DNA of 64,000 nucleotides from ATM1 sp003577165. GTDB taxonomy: Bacteria; Armatimonadota; Fimbriimonadia; Fimbriimonadales; ATM1. Of this stretch, positions 1 through 7,285 are shown one piece after another; position 1 is the stretch's first letter, and the number at the start of each line of letters is the position of its first letter. Where the stretch lies: assembly GCA_030263715.1 (NCBI GenBank), contig SZPM01000009.1, forward strand, positions 19,918 through 83,917, written 5' to 3'. Under the pieces are notes generated by a model. The model was not told where the DNA came from and searched no databases. It saw only the letters and a program-made list of their open reading frames with translations. The translations under genes were made by a program, and so were the position numbers.

Positions 1-1
1 C

Positions 2-535
2 GTGGAGGTGTGCGAGCGCGAGGACGCGGACGTGCTTCTCACGGACATCGAGATGCCGAGGATGGACGGAATCGCTGCAATCACCGCGCTTGCGAAACGC
101 AAGCGCGACATCTCGTTCGTCGTCTTGACTGTTCACGAGGACAACGACAACGTCTTCGATGCGATTCGCGCAGGCGCGATGGGCTATCTCTTAAAAACGA
201 GCACGCCGGACGAAGTCATCTCCGCAATCCGGCGCGCGGCGCAAGGTGAGGCAACGCTCACACCGAAAATCGCGACGATGGTGCTCAACGATTTCCGCCG
301 ACAAAGGGAGGACGTGGAGTTAGACGAGACGCATCTGTATGAATTGAGTGCGCGCGAGTTGGAGATTTTGGATCTCGTTACTCAAGGAATGAGGAACAAG
401 GAGATCGCCGACCGGCTGTGCCTTGCGGAGAAGACCGTGAAGAACCACGTGAGCAACATCCTGAAGGCACTGCAGGTGAACAGCAGAACCGAGGCCGCCA
501 TGAAGGCGATCAAAGAGAAACTCGTCAGCGGTTAG
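2..535 (+). CDS. NarL/LuxR-family response regulator (5' partial)
   Basis: DNA-binding response regulator, cut by the left window edge. The remaining receiver domain has the phospho-acceptor Asp (residue 15 of the visible part, in LLTDIEMPRMDG) and the conserved Lys in YLLKTS. After a short linker comes a LuxR-type HTH (about residues 112-175; LSARELEIL, then KEIADRLCLAEKTVKNHVSNI). The first two beta strands and the acidic pair of the receiver are missing, so the real start is upstream; the codon at position 2 is only the first possible start inside the window. Its sensor kinase is probably further left. The stop interlocks with the convergent gene in a TTAG overlap. The regulon cannot be told from the sequence. 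Confidence 0.93.
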   Translation: MEVCEREDADVLLTDIEMPRMDGIAAITALAKRKRDISFVVLTVHEDNDNVFDAIRAGAMGYLLKTSTPDEVISAIRRAAQGEATLTPKIATMVLNDFRRQREDVELDETHLYELSARELEILDLVTQGMRNKEIADRLCLAEKTVKNHVSNILKALQVNSRTEAAMKAIKEKLVSG

Positions 536-2055
536 TTCGCCTTCTTCACGAAGGCAATCCGGCTAAGCGTGTAATCGAAGACTACGCGGAAGGGATGGAG
601 GAATTCGCCTCCGATGTTGCCAACGGTGTACTCATCCGCGAAGGCCCCTGACTTCGCCTGACTGAACACGACCTGCGGCTTTTCGAACCTGTGGCCCGCG
701 ATCTCAAACCATTCCATGGGGCCCGAGACGGCCTTGGATGCGCCTCCCACTCCACCGATGAATGCAGGCTTCGTTTCGCGCCCCTCGAGGAGCCGATACT
801 TCTCGACGGTCGGCGAATGAAAGGTCACAGTGTTCGGTGCGCCGGTGTCCAGCCGAAAGACCCCTCGCCTGTCGCCCTCGTACGCCGCTTCGACTGCAGG
901 GACTTTGCCGTCAATCCAAAGTCTCTGCCATTTTCCGCCAGAAAGTTGAAATTTTCCGGGGTTGTGAATCGCTATGGCCGGGGCGTCGAGGTCGAGATCT
1001 ACGATCGAACTAGCGAACACGTCGAAGCCAGCGATCCCCGCGAGTTCGATTCCGACGGCTCGGGAGATCATCGAGAGGTCCAGTTCCAGGTAGACGGGAT
1101 CGGATATTCGCAGGGGGCCGAGGTCGAAGGTCTTGCCGGCGCGCAGGTGGGATACCTCGACGCCTCCGATGCCGACGACGGGCAACTTCCCGAACGGGTC
1201 CAATTTGAGTTCGTCCGCTTTCGATTTGTCTATCACCATCACGCCCGCACCCGAATCGAGGATGAACCATCCGACGTTCTTTCCGTCGACGGTGGGCGAC
1301 ACGCAGATGTGGCCGGTGAAGAGTCGTTTTACTTCGAGATTCGATGGCTCCACATCGCGGAAGGAAGCGTTCTTCGATGCAGACGGCAAGAGTTCATAGG
1401 GGTTGCGAACGAACGTGGGGGCTTCTTCGATCTTCTCGACTTTGATCTCATTTGTAACGCCGGCCTCGGAGAACGTCATGAGGCCGGGAAGTTTGAATCC
1501 GCGGAAATCTTTGTAGTTACCAAATGTCCAGACTTGCTCGCCTGACACGCTTGTGCGCGTCGCCTTGGTCAGCAGCCACGACTTCTCGTCTATGAACAGG
1601 CGGACCTTCATCGGCGTTTTTGAAAGGCTGCAAATCAGTTCCGTGGCGCCGTCGCTCGGGTCGGAGTCGTCGATTCGCAGCTCCGTTGCCGAAGATCGCG
1701 ATGTCCAGAATCCTGTGACGAGCCAGGTTGCGGTGATTTGTAGGTCGCGCTCCTCTAATTCGACTTTTCGAGTCAGGCCGCACCAGTCGGTGGTCCAACA
1801 GACGCTGCCATCGAATCCGTGTGTCTCAGAAAGTCGGCCCTGAATGGACTCCACGAAGCGACCGGAAGAATCGAAGAGCAGGGAATACCGCGACGGAATG
1901 TCGAGGTATCGGATGGAGCCCTGCAACGACACGCCCCGTGGGACTTCTTCAAGCCTCTCGATGCCGATCGCAGCGGCGGCCCGGTCTCGAATCTGGTCGG
2001 CGGACACCTGGGCGTTCGCGGGAAGCAGGCAAGGGATGAGGGCTGCGACGATCAT
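532..2055 (-). CDS. secreted pepsin/retropepsin-like aspartyl protease with LolA-like N-terminal region
   Basis: A 507-residue exported protein. Residues 1-16 form a signal peptide ending in ANAQ. Residues about 20-215 resemble the outer-membrane lipoprotein-sorting (LolA-like) beta fold, with motifs such as GFDGSVCW and the aromatic-rich GNYKDFRGFKLP. The rest holds two aspartyl-protease half-domains: ILDSGAGVMVID (Asp267) and FRLDTGAPNTVTF (Asp403). Both catalytic Asp residues therefore lie in one chain, unlike dimeric retropepsins. Probably periplasmic or outer-membrane facing; substrate unknown. It is last in a leftward series behind the sarcosine-oxidase-like gene (34 bp gap). The stop overlaps the response regulator stop by 4 bp. 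Confidence 0.82.
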   Translation of the reverse strand: MIVAALIPCLLPANAQVSADQIRDRAAAAIGIERLEEVPRGVSLQGSIRYLDIPSRYSLLFDSSGRFVESIQGRLSETHGFDGSVCWTTDWCGLTRKVELEERDLQITATWLVTGFWTSRSSATELRIDDSDPSDGATELICSLSKTPMKVRLFIDEKSWLLTKATRTSVSGEQVWTFGNYKDFRGFKLPGLMTFSEAGVTNEIKVEKIEEAPTFVRNPYELLPSASKNASFRDVEPSNLEVKRLFTGHICVSPTVDGKNVGWFILDSGAGVMVIDKSKADELKLDPFGKLPVVGIGGVEVSHLRAGKTFDLGPLRISDPVYLELDLSMISRAVGIELAGIAGFDVFASSIVDLDLDAPAIAIHNPGKFQLSGGKWQRLWIDGKVPAVEAAYEGDRRGVFRLDTGAPNTVTFHSPTVEKYRLLEGRETKPAFIGGVGGASKAVSGPMEWFEIAGHRFEKPQVVFSQAKSGAFADEYTVGNIGGEFLHPFRVVFDYTLSRIAFVKKAN

Positions 2056-2089
2056 GGCTGGAGAGAAGACGTCGGGATGGACTCGTTCG

Positions 2090-3130
2090 TTACTTTGGGG
2101 AGAAGCGAGGAAAGTCGGACGGCGACACCTCGCCTTCTATGAGCCTCCGCGCGAGCCTGCCGAACCAGGCGGAGAACTTAAAGCCGTGCCCGGAGCAGGC
2201 GCTGATCAGATAGACGGGAACGTGGTTCGGCACTTGGACGAGAACGAAGTCCTCGTTGGGGGCAGTCGTGTAGAGGCAAGTGAAGGCTTCCAGTTGAGGC
2301 AGGCGGGCGCCAAGCCTCCGGACCGCGACGCGCCCGATCTCGTCAAGCACAGCCGGGTCGAGTTCCGGATCGGACTCCGGCGTGAACCGAGGGCCGTACC
2401 GATGGAGGCCGATCTTAAATCCGCGACCGTAATCTCCGAAGCCATAGAAGTGGTCTGGCGTCGCTTCGACCCAACACGGGACGGGAGCCTCTATGGAGGC
2501 CGCGAAGTAAGCGAAGTGTTGAATCGTCGGCACGGTTGGCAAGTGCGCAAACATTCCGGACCAGGCTCCCGCGCAGATCACAACTGCATCGAAGGCTTCT
2601 CCGTTGACACGTCCGTCATCGGAGAGGGTTGCGGGAGTTTCATACAGGAAGACCGCTCCGTGCTCCGCCGCGATCGCTTCGTTGAGGCGCAGAATCAAAG
2701 ACGAGCGAAGCATGCCGGCTCCCGGCTCGAAAACAGAAACCTCTCCTGCGTCGAGGCGGATCCCGAATCGCTCGAGTGTTTGCCTTGCGTCCAAGTGTTC
2801 GTGTGGAACTTCCCATTGTACGAGTCCCGCGATGGCGCTCTTGAGCCAGTCGGAGTTCGGATCTCCGAACGCGAGGAGTCCGCACGGGACGAAGATCTGT
2901 TCGCCAGCCAGTCGCTCCAATTCAAACCACTCGCGGTTGGCCTCGACCGCAAGCGAGCAGTAGTAGGGGTCGGCATAGGTGTGCCGCGTGATGCGGGAAG
3001 TGCCGTGCGAACTTCCGCGCGTGTGGCCGCGCTCAAATTGCTCGAAGACGACGACCTTATGACCGCCGAGGGCGAGGTTCATGGCCGCTGACGTGCCAGC
3101 CGCGCCTGCTCCGATGACTGCGACGTTCAT
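2090..3130 (-). CDS. monomeric sarcosine oxidase / N-methyltryptophan oxidase-like FAD enzyme
   Basis: A 346-residue DAO-family flavoenzyme. The N-terminal Rossmann motif is AVIGAGAAGTSAAMNLA, followed by the dinucleotide-binding acidic end VVFEQF and the RGSSHGTSRITRHTY segment typical of SolA/MSOX. Near the C terminus, SACSGHGFKF contains the Cys that covalently binds FAD in monomeric sarcosine oxidases. Expected reaction: oxidative demethylation of an N-methyl amino acid, giving formaldehyde and H2O2; the exact substrate is open. The frame is open further upstream, but the ATG at 3130 overlaps the upstream stop as ATGA, and residues before it look nothing like the family. Confidence 0.88.
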   Translation of the reverse strand: MNVAVIGAGAAGTSAAMNLALGGHKVVVFEQFERGHTRGSSHGTSRITRHTYADPYYCSLAVEANREWFELERLAGEQIFVPCGLLAFGDPNSDWLKSAIAGLVQWEVPHEHLDARQTLERFGIRLDAGEVSVFEPGAGMLRSSLILRLNEAIAAEHGAVFLYETPATLSDDGRVNGEAFDAVVICAGAWSGMFAHLPTVPTIQHFAYFAASIEAPVPCWVEATPDHFYGFGDYGRGFKIGLHRYGPRFTPESDPELDPAVLDEIGRVAVRRLGARLPQLEAFTCLYTTAPNEDFVLVQVPNHVPVYLISACSGHGFKFSAWFGRLARRLIEGEVSPSDFPRFSPK

Positions 3131-4116
3131 CCTCGAAGTTGCGGCAAGTCCATGTCGCTGCTGTGTCCGGGAAAGGTCTTCGCGGTTGGGTCTATGAAGG
3201 TCTTCGCGTAGTTCACGGCGATGCATACCTCTCCGACGCCGGTGGCTATCAGATCCAACTTGGCGTCGTGTGCGCAAACGTCGCCAGCAGCGAACACGCC
3301 CGGGATGTTCGTGCGCATCGTCGTGTCTACGACGATCTTGTTCTTCTGCAGTTCGAGTCCCCAGTCGCGCAGGGGCCCGAGAGAAGATTTGTAGCCGATG
3401 CAAACGACCACTCGGTCACATTCGATGAGCGACTCGGATGCGTCCTTGTTGTTGCGAACCTTGACGGCCTCGATGTTGTCCTCTCCGATCAGTTCCGTCA
3501 CGACTTCGAAAGTTCTTACTTTGACGGGTGACGTGAAGAGTTGTCGCACCGTCTCCTCGTGCGCGCGGAAGCCGTCGCGCCGATGAACAAGCGTGACTTC
3601 GGAGGCGACGTCGAGCAATCCGAGGGCCCAATCGCATGCGCTATCACCGCCACCGACGACGACGCATCTTTTCCCCTCCGCATCGCTCTTGTTCTTCACC
3701 CCGTAGGAAAGCCCCTTGCCGAGGAAATCTGCTTCGCGAGGGACGCCGAGTTGCGTTGGCGTAAACGCCCCCAATCCGGCGCAGAGGATGATCGTTCTCG
3801 TATCGTATTCGCCTCGGTCTGTCCCGATGCGGAACCCATTCTCGGTGTTCTCAAGGGTTTTTGCCGTTTCTCCCAGAACATACTCGGGACCGAACCGATC
3901 CGCCTGCCGAGCCAACTCTTTGACTAAGTCCGCCGCGAGCACTTCGGGAAAGCCGGGCATGTCGTAAATGGGCTTCTCCGGATAGAGCGCGATGAGTTGG
4001 CCTCCCGGTTCGTCGAGCGCATCCATGACTCGGCACGTCATGCCTCGGAGTCCTGCGTAGAACGCGCCGAACAGACCAACCGGACCCGCGCCGATGATGG
4101 TGACGTCCCTAAGCAC
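3127..4116 (-). CDS. ferredoxin-NADP(+) reductase, thioredoxin-reductase-like type
   Basis: A 329-residue flavoprotein of the YumC type. FAD motif GAGPVGLFGAFYAG at the N terminus, substrate-facing GGQLIALYPEKPIYDMPGFP, NADPH motif VVVGGGDSACDWA in the middle and the second FAD motif GVFAAGDVC near the C terminus. The redox-active CxxC of thioredoxin reductase is absent, which separates type 2 ferredoxin reductases from TrxB. Transfers electrons between NADPH and ferredoxin in the cytoplasm. It starts at GTG, 9 bp after moaE, and its TGA overlaps the next ATG, so it is cotranscribed with moaDE and the sarcosine-oxidase-like gene. Confidence 0.92.
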   Translation of the reverse strand: MLRDVTIIGAGPVGLFGAFYAGLRGMTCRVMDALDEPGGQLIALYPEKPIYDMPGFPEVLAADLVKELARQADRFGPEYVLGETAKTLENTENGFRIGTDRGEYDTRTIILCAGLGAFTPTQLGVPREADFLGKGLSYGVKNKSDAEGKRCVVVGGGDSACDWALGLLDVASEVTLVHRRDGFRAHEETVRQLFTSPVKVRTFEVVTELIGEDNIEAVKVRNNKDASESLIECDRVVVCIGYKSSLGPLRDWGLELQKNKIVVDTTMRTNIPGVFAAGDVCAHDAKLDLIATGVGEVCIAVNYAKTFIDPTAKTFPGHSSDMDLPQLRG

Positions 4117-4125
4117 TTTTCGACG

Positions 4126-4551
4126 TCACTCCATCACCCGAGAATCGCCTTCGATCCACGCAACGCCATCCGGGCCGAACTCCTGTTTCCAGATCGGCAC
4201 GTCGAACTTGAGCGTTTCGATCAGGTGCCGGCAACAAGCGAAGGCTTCTTCTCGATGCGCGCACGCGGCGGCTGTGAGCACGGCGATGTCTCCCGGAAAG
4301 AGTTCGCCGAGCCGATGGATCATCGCCACGCGGGCCGACCATTTCTCCTCGGCTTCTTGCGCGATCCGCTTCATCTGGACGAGCGCCATTTCTTCGTATG
4401 CGGAGTAGACGAGTTTCGACGTCTCCTTGCCGCCCGTGAGGGCCCGGACTTCACCGATGAACATCGTCAGGCCGCCGAGCGTCGGGTCTTCGAGAGATTT
4501 TCGAGTCGCCTCCGGGTCGATCGGATCGCGCGTGAGGAGAACCAGGCTCAT
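4126..4551 (-). CDS. moaE: molybdopterin synthase catalytic subunit MoaE
   Basis: A 141-residue MoaE, normal family length. Typical features are TMFIGEVRALTGGKE near residue 30, the YEEMALVQMKRIAQE helix, HRLGELFPGDIAVL, HREEAFACCRHLIETLKFDVPIWK and the terminal GVAWIEGDS. The Lys in VPIWK is the conserved active-site Lys of the family. It converts precursor Z to molybdopterin with sulfur delivered by MoaD. Its start overlaps the moaD stop by 4 bp, matching the obligate MoaD-MoaE complex. No other molybdenum cofactor gene is in the window. Confidence 0.96.
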   Translation of the reverse strand: MSLVLLTRDPIDPEATRKSLEDPTLGGLTMFIGEVRALTGGKETSKLVYSAYEEMALVQMKRIAQEAEEKWSARVAMIHRLGELFPGDIAVLTAAACAHREEAFACCRHLIETLKFDVPIWKQEFGPDGVAWIEGDSRVME

Positions 4552-4778
4552 CCGCCGCTCACCGGGGGCACCACTGCCACTTCGTCGCCCGGCGAAATGG
4601 TCGCGTCATCGCCCACGAACTCGTGGTTCACGGCGACTCTCGCCCCAGGCGTCCAGACCTCGGTCTTTTGGAGATGGGACCTCAATTCAAGGGCGCTGAG
4701 CGGGGGGTCCAGGTTCACTTCCGTCGTTTCGCCGTACCTGGCACGCAAACTGGCGAACAGTCGTACGGTAAGGGGCAC
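4548..4778 (-). CDS. moaD: molybdopterin synthase sulfur carrier MoaD
   Basis: A 76-residue ubiquitin-fold protein ending in the required Gly-Gly (VPPVSGG), which is adenylated and converted to a thiocarboxylate. The FASLRARYG segment at residues 8-16 is the classic MoaD start. The GTG start lies 6 nt after a TAGAAT box, so the mRNA is probably leaderless. First gene of a five-gene leftward operon with moaE, a ferredoxin reductase, a sarcosine-oxidase-like enzyme and perhaps the aspartyl protease. Divergent from the nucleotide cyclase across 46 bp. Confidence 0.94.
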   Translation of the reverse strand: MPLTVRLFASLRARYGETTEVNLDPPLSALELRSHLQKTEVWTPGARVAVNHEFVGDDATISPGDEVAVVPPVSGG

Positions 4779-4784
4779 GTCGGA

Positions 4785-4790
4785 ATTCTA
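4785..4790 (-). promoter_or_regulatory. moaD: -10 box of moaD (leaderless layout)
   Basis: TAGAAT on the minus strand, preceded by CCGG, ends 6 nt before the moaD GTG. A standard start site 6-8 nt downstream of the hexamer falls on the start codon. The 12-mer CCGGTAGAATTC recurs exactly at 34651-34662 and 52950-52961. No convincing -35 element is visible. Confidence 0.6.
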
Positions 4791-4824
4791 CCGGTTCCTG
4801 TACAATGCTCCTAGCGCAGACGAG

Positions 4825-6162
4825 ATGCAATCGGAAGGTCAGGGAAACGACGCTTCGGGTGGCTCCGGGAATCTGTCGGACCGGATCCAATCGCTCGTCA
4901 ACGCGCAGTCGTCCGAGGAGTTGCTGCGAAGCGTTGCGGAAATGACCAACGCATCGCCGGAGTCGCTTCGGGCCGCGTTCGACCTCCTATCCGAGCAGAG
5001 GGAAGCTAAGCGGACGAAGTGGGGACGATTCGTCCAGCAGGTTCGCCAGATGAGCCTTCCCGCGCGGCGGATCGTGACGAGCGCGTTTCTTGGGCTTCAG
5101 GCTGGCCTCGTCAACATTTGGGGACAGATCACGGGCGATCCGTACGGCCTTGCGTTTATCGGAGGATTCGCCGTCGTTCTGCTGGCGATATGGAACCTGG
5201 CGCAGGCGCGGAGAAAGGAACTTGGAGTCGTCGCCGGCGGAGTGCTCGGCGGATCGTTCATCATCGGGTCGGCTTTCTTCTCGTTTTTATTCTCGCAGAT
5301 GTTTCGGACGACGTTTGAATTCGACGGTGTCAAGCTGCTCCCGTTCCTTCTTCTCGGCGCGCTCGCGGGCTTCGTGTGCTCCGCTTTGAGCGATCGCATC
5401 CTGCAGCTGCGCCTTCAGCATGATCCCATCAAGCGAAGGGAGTACCTCCTTCGGCAGTTAATCGAACTGCAGGAGGAGTTGAAGTCTGGCGAGCGTTCCG
5501 TTACGTTCTTGAGCGTCGACGTCGTCGGCAGCACGAGCATGAAGTCGAACGCCGACCCGTTGGCTGTCGAGTATTCGTTCGGTGAGTACACGAAGTACGT
5601 GACGGAAGTCGCGTCACAATTCGACGGGAGCGTTCATAGCACGGCGGGCGACGGCATCATGCTTGTGTTCGAGCATCCTCAGGCGGCGTTCCTGGCATCC
5701 AGAAGGCTTCACGCCGGGCTGCTCGAGTTCAACGCATTCAAGAATCGAATCGGCAGTCCGTTCCAAATCCGTTGCGGCATTCACACGGGAACGGTCGTCG
5801 CGCCTGCCGGAGATGCGGGCTCGGTCAACTACTCGCACGTCATCGACATCGCCGCGCACGTGCAGAGGGCTGCTCCGCCCGGCGGGACTGCCGTGAGCGA
5901 AGACGCCGCGGAGTACATTCCCGGCGGCGAACGAGCGATCGGCACAGAGGAGACCGACGTGTATGGCAAGCGCGTCGTCTTGTGGAGACGTCATGCCGCG
6001 CCTGCGGTAGAGAACATCGTCGCTCATTCGAGGCCGCTGCCGGCGGGAGAGGGCGGGCAGCAAGCGCAAGTCTCGATCGGACTTGCGCCGGGCGCATCAC
6101 CGGCGCCGACGATTCCGCCCCTCGAAGAACCTCCCCCCCCTCCGCCCGTTCGAACTCGATAA
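4825..6162 (+). CDS. membrane-anchored class III adenylate/guanylate cyclase
   Basis: A 445-residue signalling enzyme. Residues 1-80 are soluble and helical; about four hydrophobic segments follow between residues 84 and 187; then a linker helix and a class III cyclase catalytic domain from about 226. Metal-binding Asp232 (FLSVDVVGST) and Asp276 (STAGDGIMLVF) are both present, so it may be active. The C terminus is a proline-rich tail with a run of six prolines. The frame is open upstream, but this ATG removes residues lying over moaDE. A TACAAT hexamer at 4801-4806 is a possible -10. ATP versus GTP preference cannot be told. Confidence 0.88.
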   Translation: MQSEGQGNDASGGSGNLSDRIQSLVNAQSSEELLRSVAEMTNASPESLRAAFDLLSEQREAKRTKWGRFVQQVRQMSLPARRIVTSAFLGLQAGLVNIWGQITGDPYGLAFIGGFAVVLLAIWNLAQARRKELGVVAGGVLGGSFIIGSAFFSFLFSQMFRTTFEFDGVKLLPFLLLGALAGFVCSALSDRILQLRLQHDPIKRREYLLRQLIELQEELKSGERSVTFLSVDVVGSTSMKSNADPLAVEYSFGEYTKYVTEVASQFDGSVHSTAGDGIMLVFEHPQAAFLASRRLHAGLLEFNAFKNRIGSPFQIRCGIHTGTVVAPAGDAGSVNYSHVIDIAAHVQRAAPPGGTAVSEDAAEYIPGGERAIGTEETDVYGKRVVLWRRHAAPAVENIVAHSRPLPAGEGGQQAQVSIGLAPGASPAPTIPPLEEPPPPPPVRTR

Positions 6163-6234
6163 GCGAGCGCTGCGCGAGTCATGGGCCGACCCGTTCGGGC
6201 AGGAGGAGCCGCGCGCTGCGTCGAATGCGGAGCC

Positions 6235-7281
6235 ATGGACGCTCAAGAACGGTTTTCAAGAAGAGGATTCGTGCAAGTCGGGGCGACTGCGGGGCTGGCA
6301 GTGGCTGCCGGGAAGGCTGGGGAGGCTTCGTCGCGACTGCCCTTCGGCCCGCCTCCCGGGCCGATCGCCATCTCGAGCGCAAACGGATTGAGGGCGACGA
6401 CGAAGGCTGTCGAGTTGATGGCAGCCGGACGCGATACGCTTGAGGCGGCAGTCGAGGGCGTGGTCATCGTGGAAGAGGATCCGAACGACATGTCCGTCGG
6501 CTACGGAGGCCTGCCGAACGAAGAGGGCGTCGTAGAACTCGATGCGAGCGTTATGCACGGGCCGACGATGCGTGCCGGTGCGGTCGCTGCGCTGCAGAAC
6601 ATCAAGACTCCGTCGCGGGTTGCGAAGTTGGTGATGGAACGAACAGATCACGTTCTCCTGGTTGGACCGGGCGCGCTTCGATTCGCGAAGGCCTACGGAT
6701 TCAAAGAGGAGAACCTGCTGACCGATGCAGCGCGGGAAGCGTGGCTTCGTTGGAAAACGAGGCTTTCGAAAGAGGACGACTGGCTGGATGACGATGAGAC
6801 TCGAGCCGACTTCAAAAGGCCGACGGGCACTATCAGCTGCATCGCGCTGAACGCGAAGGGCGAGGTGAGTGGCTGCACCACGACGAGCGGACTGGCATTC
6901 AAGATCCCGGGCCGAGTGGGAGACTCGCCGATCATCGGGGCGGGGCTTTACGTCGACGGCGAGGTCGGCGGTTGCGGTTCGACTGGACGGGGAGAGGCTG
7001 TTCTGCAGAGTTGCGGAAGCCGGACTGTCGTGGAGAACATGAAGGATGGGATGACGCCGGAGGATGCTGTATTGGACGTTCTCAAGCGGATCTGCGAGCA
7101 GACCAAGACGACGCGGCTCCTCAGTTCGCCGGGAAGGCCGAACTTCGACGTCAATTTTTATGCCCTGCGGGTCGATGGGAGGTTCGCCGGCGGCCGAATC
7201 TACTCGGGCGGAAGTTTCGCCGTGAACGACGGAACGGGAAGCAAACTCGTTCCCGAGGTCTATCTATACGAGCGGCCGTAA
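6235..7281 (+). CDS. Tat-exported glycosylasparaginase / isoaspartyl peptidase (Ntn hydrolase)
   Basis: A 348-residue member of the N4-(beta-N-acetylglucosaminyl)-L-asparaginase family. It begins with a twin-arginine signal (FSRRGFVQVGATAGLAVAAG), suggesting export of a folded precursor. The autoproteolytic nucleophile is most likely the Thr in PTGTISCIALN (about residue 199), followed by GRVGDSPIIGAGLYVDGEVGGCGSTGRGE, which matches the family substrate site. It would cleave the GlcNAc-Asn link of glycopeptides or isoaspartyl bonds. The start was chosen because it places the Tat motif at the extreme N terminus. It converges on glmS with only 4 bp between the stops. Confidence 0.88.
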   Translation: MDAQERFSRRGFVQVGATAGLAVAAGKAGEASSRLPFGPPPGPIAISSANGLRATTKAVELMAAGRDTLEAAVEGVVIVEEDPNDMSVGYGGLPNEEGVVELDASVMHGPTMRAGAVAALQNIKTPSRVAKLVMERTDHVLLVGPGALRFAKAYGFKEENLLTDAAREAWLRWKTRLSKEDDWLDDDETRADFKRPTGTISCIALNAKGEVSGCTTTSGLAFKIPGRVGDSPIIGAGLYVDGEVGGCGSTGRGEAVLQSCGSRTVVENMKDGMTPEDAVLDVLKRICEQTKTTRLLSSPGRPNFDVNFYALRVDGRFAGGRIYSGGSFAVNDGTGSKLVPEVYLYERP

Positions 7282-7285
7282 GCGA

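Noticed and set aside
691..1545. Long open frame on the plus strand opposite the aspartyl protease
   Set aside because: Shadow of the minus-strand gene: no start signal, no conserved motif, Arg/Asp-rich composition typical of GC-rich antisense frames.
1844..3091. 415-codon plus-strand frame over the sarcosine-oxidase-like gene
   Set aside because: The minus strand encodes a clear flavoenzyme; the plus frame has no recognisable domain.
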